From positions 1,798,001 to 1,862,000 of the forward strand of contig NC_011566.1 of the NCBI RefSeq assembly GCF_000014885.1: DNA of 64,000 bases, written 5' to 3'. Source of the stretch: Shewanella piezotolerans WP3 (GTDB taxonomy: Bacteria > Pseudomonadota > Gammaproteobacteria > Enterobacterales > Shewanellaceae). This document shows, in pieces, positions 26,634 to 36,400 of the stretch. How positions within the stretch are numbered: position 1 is the first letter of the stretch; every line of letters starts with the position of its first letter. The notes below the pieces were generated by a model. It did no database searches, was not told the origin of the DNA, and was given only the letters and a program-made list of their open reading frames with translations. Position numbers and translations under genes: made by a program.

Positions 26634-26666
26634 CCCTCGCGCTTCTTCCTTTTGGCTCTGGTATGT

Positions 26667-27224
26667 TTAGCTTTCTGAAGCGATTACCGCTTTTATGCCG
26701 TGCGGGTGAACCTTGATACATAAACCGCCTTTTTTAAAGGCAATGGTTGGATTAGCTAAGCGCTCTTTATCACCTTTTGGTGAACTCATTTTTACTTTTA
26801 CTTCGGTCTCGCCTGCCAATACAGGCTTGAGATTGGGTAGTGCTGCTAATAGGTCTTGGCTGAGAGTGTCACACTCTTGAGCATCTGATTTTAAAACCAA
26901 CTCAATATGTTCCCAACCTTCTGCGGGGTAGGATTTTTCCCCAGGGAAGGGCAGTTCGACACAATCGATAGTCATATCGTTAAGCCGTAAAGGCTGATTT
27001 AGCTCAATAATTAAAATAGGACGGCCGTTGATCATGTTGTTTGAGATGATAGTGCCATGTTCTGCAAACTCGTGTTGTAACTGCTGCGCTGCATGGGTGC
27101 TATTGACTCGCAGCGCAGTATGATCGCATTCAAGTGCCAGTTTATCCAAGCCAAGCTGGCTCATAAACTGAATAATAGATTGGCTAAAGGCTGGCCAACT
27201 GCTGGCTAGTTGCTCATAGGTCAT
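26667..27224 (-). CDS. yecM: YecM-family protein (VOC superfamily fold)
   Basis: 185 residues, matching the E. coli YecM size. Motifs DHTALRVN, INGRPILIIELNQPL and VELPFPGEKSYPAEGWEH are those I associate with YecM, a glyoxalase/dioxygenase-fold protein of unknown function with a predicted metal site (D and H in LECDHTALR, E in GWEHIELV). Soluble. ATG 27224. Its neighbour upstream is the L,D-transpeptidase on the other side of a stem-loop; no functional link is evident. Confidence 0.8.
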   Translation of the reverse strand: MTYEQLASSWPAFSQSIIQFMSQLGLDKLALECDHTALRVNSTHAAQQLQHEFAEHGTIISNNMINGRPILIIELNQPLRLNDMTIDCVELPFPGEKSYPAEGWEHIELVLKSDAQECDTLSQDLLAALPNLKPVLAGETEVKVKMSSPKGDKERLANPTIAFKKGGLCIKVHPHGIKAVIASES

Positions 27225-27305
27225 TAATTTTTCTCTGCTGGGGCCCGCTTTGTAAACGGGCTTACTGTCTTGATTTTAAGTTTTGATTTAAAGAGGTGCA
27301 AAGCG

Positions 27306-27809
27306 TTATGGCCAGATCTCGATTGGGGTGCCTTCATCAATCGCGCGCCAAAGCTCATCCATCTCAGCATTGGTCACAGCAATACAGCCGTCAGTCCAAT
27401 TGTACTGCTGAGCCTCTATTGGGCTCAGGCTGGAATTAGGGTTTTCACCATGGATCATGATTTGACCACCCGGCTCTATACCGAGCGCATTGGCGCGTAA
27501 GCGATCTTCATCATTTGGGTAGGAGATGTGAATAGAACGGTAATAAGCACTGTCTGACTTTTTATAGTCCAGTAAGTAACGTCCTTCAGGGGTGCGTTGA
27601 TCGCCTTCTGTGAGTTTATGGCCAACCGGGTTATCACCCATGGCAATCCGGTAAGACTTTAACACTTTGCCTTCGCGTAGCAGTGATAAACTTGATTCTG
27701 ATTTGGTGACGACGACCAAATCAGCTTTGCCACTGGCATGGGCTAGATTCGTTTGGAAAACGCTTGATACCAGCAGAAATGACATAATTGTTGATAAGAA
27801 AACCCGCAT
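27306..27809 (-). CDS. L,D-transpeptidase (YkuD) family protein
   Basis: 167 residues with a signal peptide (VFLSTIMSFLLVSSVFQTNLAHA). The YkuD catalytic motif is intact: H120 in IMIHGENPN and C142 in NWTDGCIAVTNAEM. Such periplasmic enzymes form 3-3 crosslinks or attach proteins to peptidoglycan; short single-domain forms like this one are common in gammaproteobacteria and often lack the LysM domain. ATG 27809. A weak stem-loop (about 27243-27262) follows it in transcription order. Confidence 0.88.
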   Translation of the reverse strand: MRVFLSTIMSFLLVSSVFQTNLAHASGKADLVVVTKSESSLSLLREGKVLKSYRIAMGDNPVGHKLTEGDQRTPEGRYLLDYKKSDSAYYRSIHISYPNDEDRLRANALGIEPGGQIMIHGENPNSSLSPIEAQQYNWTDGCIAVTNAEMDELWRAIDEGTPIEIWP

Positions 27810-28020
27810 TTACAACCCTGAGCCTAACGCCCTTAGCATGTAGAAATTAGGCCTATGTTACCTCAAAATCTGGTGATTGTTGACGTACAAGCTTAAGATT
27901 ATTTTTGAGCTCTGCTTGTTTGCGTGTCACACTATTCAAATCACCTAATTTAATACCTTGATAATTCAGCTTATGTCGGTTAAATATCAAGTGGCTTTAC
28001 AGCAAGGAACGGCGCTATAG

Positions 28021-28854
28021 ATGGCTACAGAAACAGACTCGGAAAGTTTATTTAAACTTAAACTTCGCCGAATAATCTTTGGAACAGACACTCCTGCAGG
28101 TCGCTTCTTCGATATCAGTTTAATCGTTTGTATTATTCTGAGCGTCATGTTGGTTTTTTTAGATACTGTTGCCCACATTCATCAGCAGTACGGTGAAATC
28201 ATCATTGTATTAGAGTGGTGCTTCACTATTATATTTACTCTGGAATACCTACTGCGCTTATATTGCTCTGCGAAACCGCTGGAATATGCTAAGAGTTTCT
28301 ATGGGGTGGTTGATCTGCTTTCAGTACTGCCTACGTATTTGGCTTTAGTATTCCCAGGCGCTAATTTTACTATGGTGATCAGAGTATTAAGATTATTTAG
28401 GATCTTTAGAGTCTTCAAGTTGTTGCGTTATTTAAGCGAAGGCAACCTGTTGCTTCGAGCGATGATGCAATCGAGCCGAAAAGTATTTATCTTTTTCTTT
28501 TCAGTCAGTTTAATCGTCGTGGTGTTAAGTTCAATCATGTATGTTGTTGAAGGGCCTAATAATGGTTTTTCATCAATCCCTAAGTCTATCTACTGGACGA
28601 TAGTAACTATAACGACTGTAGGTTATGGTGATATCACCCCTGGGACGAATTTAGGCCAAGCTATTGCTGCATTTACGATGTTACTTGGTTATTCAATTAT
28701 TGCTATTCCCACAGGGATTTTAACCGCTGAAATCTCACAAGAGATAGGCAAACACAAAGATTTACGCCGTTGCAGTAATTGCTTAAAAGTGGGTCATGAA
28801 ACTAATGCGCTGTACTGTGATAAGTGTGGTAGTGAGCTAGAAGCCGATATTTAG
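28021..28854 (+). CDS. Voltage-gated-type potassium channel with C-terminal zinc ribbon
   Basis: 277 residues, six membrane helices. The S4-like helix is VIRVLRLFRIFRVFKLLRYL, with regularly spaced Arg. The selectivity filter is TTVGYGD in TIVTITTVGYGDITPG. After S6 a short cytoplasmic tail carries a zinc-ribbon-like CxxC...CxxC set (C251, C254, C266, C269), a plausible regulatory or assembly module. AAGGAACGGCGCTATAG precedes ATG 28021. It is monocistronic. Confidence 0.92.
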   Translation: MATETDSESLFKLKLRRIIFGTDTPAGRFFDISLIVCIILSVMLVFLDTVAHIHQQYGEIIIVLEWCFTIIFTLEYLLRLYCSAKPLEYAKSFYGVVDLLSVLPTYLALVFPGANFTMVIRVLRLFRIFRVFKLLRYLSEGNLLLRAMMQSSRKVFIFFFSVSLIVVVLSSIMYVVEGPNNGFSSIPKSIYWTIVTITTVGYGDITPGTNLGQAIAAFTMLLGYSIIAIPTGILTAEISQEIGKHKDLRRCSNCLKVGHETNALYCDKCGSELEADI

Positions 28855-28955
28855 TGCAGGCTGAATGACTCAATGATAGGGCAATAGCCGTCTTTAGAAT
28901 GCTGCACATAGCGTTTAATGTGCAGCTTAGTTAGTCAAATGGATTAAGAGGTTTT

Positions 28956-30500
28956 ATGGCAGTTGCCAAGTTTGTACAAGGATCGATACTGCGCCATATT
29001 TTGGTGATGAGCTCAACAGCTGCAGTGGGAATTTCGGCGCTATTTGTGGTCGATCTGTTAGATATCTTTTTCCTCAGTTTATTAGGTGAGCAAGAGCTCG
29101 CCGCCGCCGTCGGTTATGCTGGCACTATTTCCTTTTTTACCACCTCGATTGGCATTGGTTTATCGATTGCGCTTGGTGCGTTAGTGTCTCGCTCCATTGG
29201 TGCTAAAGAGATAGAAAAAGCAAAGCGCTTACTACTTAATAGTGCTGTGGTGACATTACTGATAAGTATTGTGGTCGCGGCTATTGTATTTTTGTTTATA
29301 CCTGAGTTGCTATCGCTGGTGGGGGCAACCGGAAAAACGGCGGAGTTAGCGGCCGGGTATCTTTATATTTTGGTGCCTTCATTGCCTCTTATCTGTTTGG
29401 CAATGGCACTGGGGAGTGCGCTGCGTGCGGTGGGTGATGCCAAGCTGTCAATGGTATCAACTCTGATTGGTGGCGGTGTTAATGCGGTTTTTGACCCAAT
29501 ATTCATCTTTATGTTTGCCATGGGGATTGAAGGTGCTGCTGTAGCCTCGGTGTTAGCCCGTTTAGCTGTGTTTGTTGTGGCTGCCAGAGGAGTGATTGTT
29601 AAGCACAAATTGTTTGGCCGATTTAATAGAGATCATTTTATTGCCGACTTAAGCCCAATTTTTGCGATTGCGGGCCCTGCAATGTTAACCAATGTTGCGA
29701 CCCCTATTGGTAATGCGGTGGTGACACGTGCAATTGCTGATTTTGGTGATAGTTATGTGGCAGGTTGGGCGGTGCTTGGTCGTTTGATCCCAGTCTCTTT
29801 TGGCATGATATTCGCGCTTTCTGGCGCAGTAGGTCCCATTGTTGGCCAGAACTATGGCGCACTGGAGTTTGGTCGAGTAAAAGAGTCGCTAACTCGTGCG
29901 ATTCAATTCTGTAGTGTCTATGTTTTTGTGGTCTCGATATTACTGTTTCTAACCCGAAACCAGATTGTGAGTGTGTTTGATATGCAGGGCGATGCTGCTG
30001 AGCTTATCCTGTTTTTCTGTAGTTATATTGCTGTGTTCTTCATCTTTTCGGGGATTCTGTTTGTCGCAAACGCTTCGTTTAATAATTTAGGAAAAGCTAA
30101 GTACTCAACGCTGTTTAATGTAGGTAAAGCAACGGTTGGTACTATCCCATTTGTGTATTTTGGCGCTCAATGGGGTGGAGTATACGGCGTGCTAATTGGT
30201 CAAGCTATTGGTTCAATCATCTTTGGTGTACTCGGTGTACTTATGGCATATCGCTTAGTGGAACAGGTGAGAGGTTTTGCGGCTGAACAGATGGTTACTG
30301 AACCGGTTCAACCGTTGCCAACGACAACTGCTGATGAAATGAAGAGTGAGTTTGATGAAGAGCTTAGTCTAAGTAGTCAAAACCCGATGTCGTCATCGTG
30401 TGCTAATATGGCGATGGTGACTGAGGAGCAGGATTGTGAAGCAAGTAATGAAATTGCTGAGCTTATTGGCGTTAAAGGCGAAAAGTCGTCAACCAAGTAA
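28956..30500 (+). CDS. MATE-family multidrug/sodium antiporter
   Basis: 514 residues with twelve predicted membrane helices in two MatE repeats. It belongs to the DinF/NorM-type superfamily, whose members export cationic drugs or other organic molecules in exchange for Na+ or H+. Typical blocks are FVVDLLDIFFLSLLGEQELA, GLSIALGALVSRSIGA and LSGAVGPIVGQNYGA. A 70-residue acidic, low-complexity cytoplasmic tail (from about 445) is unusual for the family. GAGGTTTT precedes ATG. The substrate is unknown. Confidence 0.9.
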   Translation: MAVAKFVQGSILRHILVMSSTAAVGISALFVVDLLDIFFLSLLGEQELAAAVGYAGTISFFTTSIGIGLSIALGALVSRSIGAKEIEKAKRLLLNSAVVTLLISIVVAAIVFLFIPELLSLVGATGKTAELAAGYLYILVPSLPLICLAMALGSALRAVGDAKLSMVSTLIGGGVNAVFDPIFIFMFAMGIEGAAVASVLARLAVFVVAARGVIVKHKLFGRFNRDHFIADLSPIFAIAGPAMLTNVATPIGNAVVTRAIADFGDSYVAGWAVLGRLIPVSFGMIFALSGAVGPIVGQNYGALEFGRVKESLTRAIQFCSVYVFVVSILLFLTRNQIVSVFDMQGDAAELILFFCSYIAVFFIFSGILFVANASFNNLGKAKYSTLFNVGKATVGTIPFVYFGAQWGGVYGVLIGQAIGSIIFGVLGVLMAYRLVEQVRGFAAEQMVTEPVQPLPTTTADEMKSEFDEELSLSSQNPMSSSCANMAMVTEEQDCEASNEIAELIGVKGEKSSTK

Positions 30501-30520
30501 GCCCAACAAAATATGGCTAA

Positions 30521-30736
30521 TTAGCTAGCGGGTGCACTGTCTGTGTCACTCGCGATAGCATCAACTTCAGTTGCTGCTTCATCCTGTTTAGCTAACTCTT
30601 CAGCGGCAAGCTTTGCTTGTTGCTCCGCACGCTCAGCCTTAGATACGTATTTTTTGATCGTAGGCGGAGTGTGCTTATTAAGACGAGCTTTAGCACGCTT
30701 AGCCGACAATTTGATCATTTTCTGTTTTCTGTTCAT
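30521..30736 (-). CDS. DUF2986-family small basic protein
   Basis: 71 residues. The N-terminus MNRKQKMIKLSAKRAKARLNKH is highly basic, and the middle (KKYVSKAERAEQQAKLAAEEL) is helical; both match the DUF2986 family of marine gammaproteobacteria as I recall it. Function unknown; nucleic-acid or ribosome binding would fit the charge but is not shown. The C-terminal tail is acidic. ATG 30736, convergent with the MATE gene. Confidence 0.75.
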   Translation of the reverse strand: MNRKQKMIKLSAKRAKARLNKHTPPTIKKYVSKAERAEQQAKLAAEELAKQDEAATEVDAIASDTDSAPAS

Positions 30737-31033
30737 GTGTTCTCTACGATAACGTCAATCTAAGGTAAGTTTAGCGCAATAGGCGCTGAGCTTGAAATCG
30801 GAAGCGGATTTTACCCTAAAGCGCGGCTCGATGCCACAGTACTCATTTGATTTCAATTCGATAACCTTCCAACTTATGCGTGCCTAATTGTAATTAGCTA
30901 ATTCACTCTGACCATTATGCTAAATTCAACTGCTTAAAAGAATCGTGATCCAACTCGCTAGTTATAGATTAAAGTTAACCTAGGGGCTGATTTATTGTTA
31001 GGCTTCTCCTTTACCTATTGGCTTGAGGGCAAT

Positions 31034-31339
31034 ATGCAAACCATCACCTTTTTCCAACGATTTGAAGCAGATATTCTAGCGGGCAAAAAAACCATTACTT
31101 TGCGAGATAAAAGTGAGTCTCATTTTGAGGCTGGGCAAATTGTGCATGTGGCTAATTTGGAAACGAGCCACAGTTATGGCCAGGTTGAGATATTGTCGGT
31201 GGCTTGGGTCAAGTTTGACGATCTCAATCAGTTGCATGCCGAGCAGGAGAATATGACGCTTGTAGAGCTCAAAACCCTAATCCGAGAGATCTATCCTGAA
31301 ATAGAGCAACTTTACCAAATCAATTTCAAACTGCTGTAG
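31034..31339 (+). CDS. yqfB: ASCH-domain N4-acetylcytidine amidohydrolase, YqfB family
   Basis: 101 residues, one ASCH domain. MQTITFFQRFEADILAGKKTITLRD at the start matches E. coli YqfB, which hydrolyses N4-acetylcytidine; the Lys (K of GKKT), Thr and Glu residues of its active site are in this region and at the later acidic patch. An upstream in-frame TTG (30995) would add 13 residues, but GAGGGC sits just before ATG 31034. Confidence 0.85.
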   Translation: MQTITFFQRFEADILAGKKTITLRDKSESHFEAGQIVHVANLETSHSYGQVEILSVAWVKFDDLNQLHAEQENMTLVELKTLIREIYPEIEQLYQINFKLL

Positions 31340-31417
31340 TCTTTTGCCTGTTACGGCTATTCGAAAGCGTAGTTTTTGAATAACGATAAACCATGCAAAA
31401 ACAGCATTGAGCAAGTA

Positions 31418-31451
31418 GACTTAGTGTTATTCAAGTGAATAACACTAAGTC
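31418..31451. promoter_or_regulatory. Perfect 15-base palindrome, likely TetR operator
   Basis: GACTTAGTGTTATTC (31418-31432) and GAATAACACTAAGTC (31437-31451) are exact reverse complements around AAGT. The palindrome ends seven bases before the ATG of the tetR-type gene. Long symmetric sites next to a TetR gene are usually its own operator. As RNA it would be a strong hairpin that covers the ribosome site, so a translational effect is also possible. Confidence 0.75.
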
Positions 31452-31458
31452 TGATGTA

Positions 31459-32076
31459 ATGACAGAACCAACTAATCAAACAGAAACGGCAACTCAAGTT
31501 AGAGAGGCGCTTCTTTGCGCTGCCCGAGTCTGTTTTCTCTCCTCTGATTTTGACAAGGTTAGTATCCGCCAAATCGCCGATGAAGCAGGCGTAAATATGG
31601 CAATGATCCGTTACTATTTTGGTAACAAGTTAGGCCTGTTTGAAGCCATGATGATTGAGCATTTAAAGCCAGTGATCGAGCGCAGTAAGCTAATTCGAAC
31701 TACTGACACAAAATCGATAATGGCAGATATCATCAATGATTTTCACCAAACGATGAGTGCCACCCCCGAATTTCCCCGGTTTTTGTTTAGATTGATGAAT
31801 TCTGAAGGTTCGATGGAAGTTAAAGCGGTGGTATTTAAGCTGTTTACCCCTTTGGCTAACTTGATCCCCATGCCTAAACCATTACTCGAAAAATGTACTG
31901 GCACTGATCCCATGTTAGTCAAAATGTCGATGATGAGTTTGATGGTGTTTCCTTACATCATTCCTGCACCAATGGCTGAGTTACATGGCTTTAAACTCGA
32001 CAGCGATTTTTACACAAAATTGACGCAACACAACATAAAACTGCTTGAGCAAGGATTATTTGGAGAGCAAGACTGA
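31459..32076 (+). CDS. TetR/AcrR-family transcriptional regulator
   Basis: 205 residues. The helix-turn-helix lies at about 25-70: FDKVSIRQIADEAGVNMAMIRYYFGNKLGLFEAM, typical of TetR. The rest is an all-helical ligand-binding domain. The in-frame GTG at 31435 falls inside the palindrome, so ATG 31459 is chosen. Its TGA overlaps the ATG of the adaptor gene (one shared base), so regulator and pump are translated together. It should repress this operon through the palindrome and respond to a pump substrate. Confidence 0.9.
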   Translation: MTEPTNQTETATQVREALLCAARVCFLSSDFDKVSIRQIADEAGVNMAMIRYYFGNKLGLFEAMMIEHLKPVIERSKLIRTTDTKSIMADIINDFHQTMSATPEFPRFLFRLMNSEGSMEVKAVVFKLFTPLANLIPMPKPLLEKCTGTDPMLVKMSMMSLMVFPYIIPAPMAELHGFKLDSDFYTKLTQHNIKLLEQGLFGEQD

Positions 32077-33416
32077 TGGACATAATTAAAGGTAAGCGTT
32101 GGTATTTCTTTCCCGCAATGGCTGTAGGCGTAGTCACTTTATTTGCAGTGATATCATTTAGGGGACATCCGCCGTTAGAAGAGATGTCTGAACAGAGTAA
32201 ACTAGTGGAAGTTGTGCCACTTAATCAAAGCTCTGTAGTCGCGCAGGTTGATGCGTTTGGCCGTGTTACGCCTAAAGTTCAATGGCAATTACTCCCTGAG
32301 GTAGGCGGTAAGATTAACTATAAACACCCTGATTTAGCTGTCGGAAAAATGCTGCCTGAAGGCACACTTTTGTTATCGATTGATCCACTCGATTATCAAA
32401 TTCGTCTCGCCCAAGCACAGGCTGATAGAAAAGCGCTGGAAGGGCAACTGCAAGGTAAAGCACTGCAGCTGGAAAACCTTAAGTTATCACTCGATATTGA
32501 GACTAACCGCTATGAATTGGTTAAGTCTGATCTGAAGCGCAAAGAGACGTTACGAAAGAAAAATCTCATTTCCCAGTCTGAGCTTGATGGCGAACGCCAA
32601 AATGTATTGGCACAGAAACAAAAGATCCAAGATCTCAATAACAGTCTCAATCTAATGCCGAATGAAACTGATGTGTTGCAGGCACAGCTATTACAAGCTG
32701 TGTCTAGGGAAGAAGAAGCACAAAGCCAACTCGATAAAACAGAGATCCGCCAGCCCTTTGAAGGACGGGTATCTGAAGTTAACGTTGAAAATAATCAAGT
32801 GGTGGCACCACAGCAAGTACTAGCGAGAATCAACGGCACAGAGATCATGGAAGTGGAAGCACAGCTATCTTTAGCAGATCTGATGACCTTAATGAAAACC
32901 GTCGAAAAGCCTGCAATTTTTGACAAGCAGCTACCTAACGCTGAAGCGCTTGGCTTAACCGCTGAAATAACTCTGAAAAGTGCTGCATATGTGTTTAAGT
33001 GGCCAGCTAAAATAAGTCGAATCGGTGAAACTGTTGATCCAACTCTGGCGACTGTGAGCGTGGTACTGCAGGTTGAACAGCAATATCGTGAACTTAAAGT
33101 CGGTCAGGCACCGCCGTTAGTTAACGGTATGTTTGTGAGTGCCCGTATTAAGGGGAATGCTAAAAACTACTGGATGGTGCCAGAGCGTGCACTTCATGGT
33201 GATAAGTTGTACCTGATGGACAGCGACAACAGCTTGCAGCTCATCAAGGTACAGGTTCTATTTCGCCAAGAGGGCCAAGCGGCAGTGCAGGGCGAGCTTC
33301 ATGACAATATGCAGTTAGTATTGACCGATATAATTCCTGCAGTGACAGGCATGGCTTTACGCCGTAAAAGCGATAGCGCTAATGCCACTGGTGACAATAA
33401 GGGGCTAACACAGTGA
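32076..33416 (+). CDS. RND efflux periplasmic adaptor subunit (MFP family)
   Basis: 446 residues. Starts with an uncleaved or lipid-free N-terminal membrane anchor (YFFPAMAVGVVTLFAVISF), then the lipoyl-like half (VDAFGRVTPKVQWQLLPEVGGKI), a coiled-coil hairpin (about 115-215), the second lipoyl half (TEIRQPFEGRVSEVNVENNQVV), a beta barrel and a membrane-proximal domain. It would connect the RND pump to a TolC-type channel. Overlaps tetR upstream and the RND gene downstream. No outer-membrane factor is encoded here, so TolC elsewhere is the likely partner. Confidence 0.92.
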   Translation: MDIIKGKRWYFFPAMAVGVVTLFAVISFRGHPPLEEMSEQSKLVEVVPLNQSSVVAQVDAFGRVTPKVQWQLLPEVGGKINYKHPDLAVGKMLPEGTLLLSIDPLDYQIRLAQAQADRKALEGQLQGKALQLENLKLSLDIETNRYELVKSDLKRKETLRKKNLISQSELDGERQNVLAQKQKIQDLNNSLNLMPNETDVLQAQLLQAVSREEEAQSQLDKTEIRQPFEGRVSEVNVENNQVVAPQQVLARINGTEIMEVEAQLSLADLMTLMKTVEKPAIFDKQLPNAEALGLTAEITLKSAAYVFKWPAKISRIGETVDPTLATVSVVLQVEQQYRELKVGQAPPLVNGMFVSARIKGNAKNYWMVPERALHGDKLYLMDSDNSLQLIKVQVLFRQEGQAAVQGELHDNMQLVLTDIIPAVTGMALRRKSDSANATGDNKGLTQ

Positions 33417-36400
33417 TCGCCTTTTTTGTTCGTCACCCTACAGCAACACATCTATTGATGTTGGCGTTGATCATATTGGGTATCAAAGCGTTACCTGAGC
33501 TTAAACGAGAGACCTTTCCTGAATTCTCACCAAACTATATTAGTGCTCGCGTGGTATTACCCGGCGCGTCACCGCAAGATGTTGAAGAAAATCTTTGTCT
33601 GCGTATGGAAGATGCTGTAGATAGCTTAGGCAGTATTATTGAAACCAAATGTGATGCGCTTGAGGGCGTGGCACAGATGACCCTCAAGCTTGATGATAAA
33701 GCGGATCTGGGACGAAATCTTGTCGACGTACAGACTAAAATTTCAGCAATTAAAGATTTTCCTGCTGAAATAGAGCCTCCTATTGTTGAAGAGTTAGATT
33801 TTAGTGAACCGATCATCGATATCGCACTATCTGCAACAACCAGCAAACCAGAACTTAAAGCCTATGCGGAAGATTTTAAACGACGCATAAAGCTTGATAC
33901 CAGTATTCGTCAGGTAGAGATCGCAGGGTTTTCTCAGCACCAGCTGTTGGTAGAGATCTCGCTCGATGCACTCAAACGTTTAGGCATGAGTGTGGCTGAT
34001 GTTGCCACTCAGATTGAGCAGCAAAATGTGCAGTTACCCAGTGGTACCTTAGAGACTGCGAGTAAGAATATTCTAATTCGATTCGATCAACGAGAAGTTG
34101 AAGCCGACAAGCTGGCTAATATCGTTATCCGCTCAAATGCAGAAGGTGGCGTGGTGCGCCTGCGGGATGTGGCGAAGTTGACCGATAGGTTCGAACTTGA
34201 TGAGGACCATGTCCGTTTCGATGGTGAACCCGCGGCAATATTAACAGTGTTTAAAAATAAGTCACAAGACTCTTTGCGCCTCAAAGAGGAGGTGATTGGG
34301 TTTTTAGATGCAGAAAAGCTGCGTACGCCCGATGGCGTGAGTATTAGCACTTCTAATGATATGAGTTCACTGTTGTGGGATCGACTCACCATGCTAATAA
34401 AGAATGGTTGGCAAGGGGTGTTACTCGTATTTCTTTGTATGTGGTTATTCTTTAGTTTTCGTTACTCTTTTTGGGTTGCTATGGGCTTACCTGTTGCATT
34501 CATGGGTAGCTTGTTTTTTATGGCTCAAGTTGGTTTGACTATCAACATTATGACCTTGGTCGCCTTTTTGATGGCTATCGGCATCATGATGGATGATGCG
34601 ATTGTTATCGCTGAATCGATAGCATCGCACATCGAACGTGGCTTAGATAAAACAGAAGCGGTGATTCAAGGGGTCAAACGGGTGTTGCCCGGGGTGATAT
34701 CGTCCTTTTTAACCACAGTGTTTATCTTCTCCAGTATCGCCTTTATGGAAGGCGATATGGGGAAAGTGCTTAGGGTTGTGCCGCAAACCTTATTGCTCAT
34801 TTTAACCGTTAGTTTGGTTGAAGCTTTTTTGATACTACCTAACCACTTAGCCCATGCTGCTCAGGGAAAAGAGCGAAAAACCAGTCGCTTTAAAGCAGAA
34901 TTTAACCGTCGCTTTGAACATTTCAGAACGGTCAACCTTGTCGCAGCAGTTGAGTGGGTGATTGCATGGCGTTATGCCTTCATGGGAGCAGTCATAAGCC
35001 TATTGCTGTTATCTGTGTCTCTTGCGGCTGGTGGCGTGGTTAAGTTTATTGGTTTTCCTGAACTCGATGGCGATGTGGTTGAAGCGCGGGTGATATTACC
35101 TCCAGGTTCGACTTTATCTCAAACAGAGCATGTCGTTGAAAAAATTGTTAATGCTGCTCAGTTACTTAATGATAAATACAGTAAAGATGAAGATGGCGAG
35201 CAGCTGATCCAACATATCACTGAGCGGTTTAACTTTAATGCCGATGCGAATGAGACTGGCGCCCATGTAGCTACAGTAAAAGTGGATCTGTTGAGTGCGG
35301 AAGTACGCCAAACACTACTTAACACTTTTATCCGTGAATGGGAGGCTACGGTGGGTGAATTAGTTGACCCAATTGCGATTGTGTACAAGCAACCCTCTAT
35401 GGGACCTGCTGGTCGGGCGATAGATATTCGTTTACGTGGTGATGACCTGCATCAATTGAAATCGGCATCAATAGAAGTACAGCAATATATCAGTGGCTTT
35501 AACGGTGTGTCTGGCGTGATGGACAGTATGCGTCCAGGCAAGTCTGAGATTTTGATGACGTTAAAGCCAGGAGCTGAGGCTTATGGCGTTAACGGTATGA
35601 TGTTAGCCAGTCAACTACGCGGTGCTTACTTCCACCAAACGGCAGATTACATTCAAGTAGGCCCTGAGAGTATTCAGATTGACGTGCAGCTTGATAAAAG
35701 TGATGCGGCTAAGCTTGAGAATTTGGCTAACTTCCCAATAACCTTGAGTGCTTCTGGTGATCAAGTACCATTATCTGCGGTGGCTGACTTTGCTTGGCAG
35801 CGTAATTACGTCAAGATCTCACGGCTTGATGGTATGCGTTTTGTCACCATTACCGGTGAAGTCGATACCCATTTGGCTAACGCTGGTGAGATTAATACTG
35901 CATTTAAAGATGAGCTTCTGCCAGAGCTAATAAAGCGCTATCCGGGTGTACGAGTTAGTTTTGAAGGTGAGGTAAAAGAGAACGCAACGACTCAGAACTC
36001 AATGGTGTCAGGCTTTATTCTGGGTCTGTTAGGCGTATTTGCCATTTTGAGTTTGCAGTTTAAGAGCTACCTAGAGCCACTCATTGTGATGGCAGTGATC
36101 CCTCTGGGGCTAATTGGCGTGTTCTGGGGACATTTATTGCTTGGCTTCTCGATGAGTATGCCATCGATCATGGGCTTTATTGCCCTCTCTGGTGTCGTCG
36201 TTAATGATTCGATACTACTGGTGCAGTATATTCGTTTTCATGTTGATGAGGGACAGACTGTTCATCAAGCGGTAGTCAGCGCCAGTAAAGAGCGCTTTAG
36301 AGCAGTATTTATTACCTCATTAACGACCGCGGCGGGCATGTTACCCTTGTTGCTCGAAACCAGTATACAAGCACAAGTGCTACAACCGCTGGTGATCTCT

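Noticed and set aside
27243..27262. Stem GCCCG/CGGGC after the L,D-transpeptidase as a terminator
   Set aside because: Short stem, no T-run on the minus strand.
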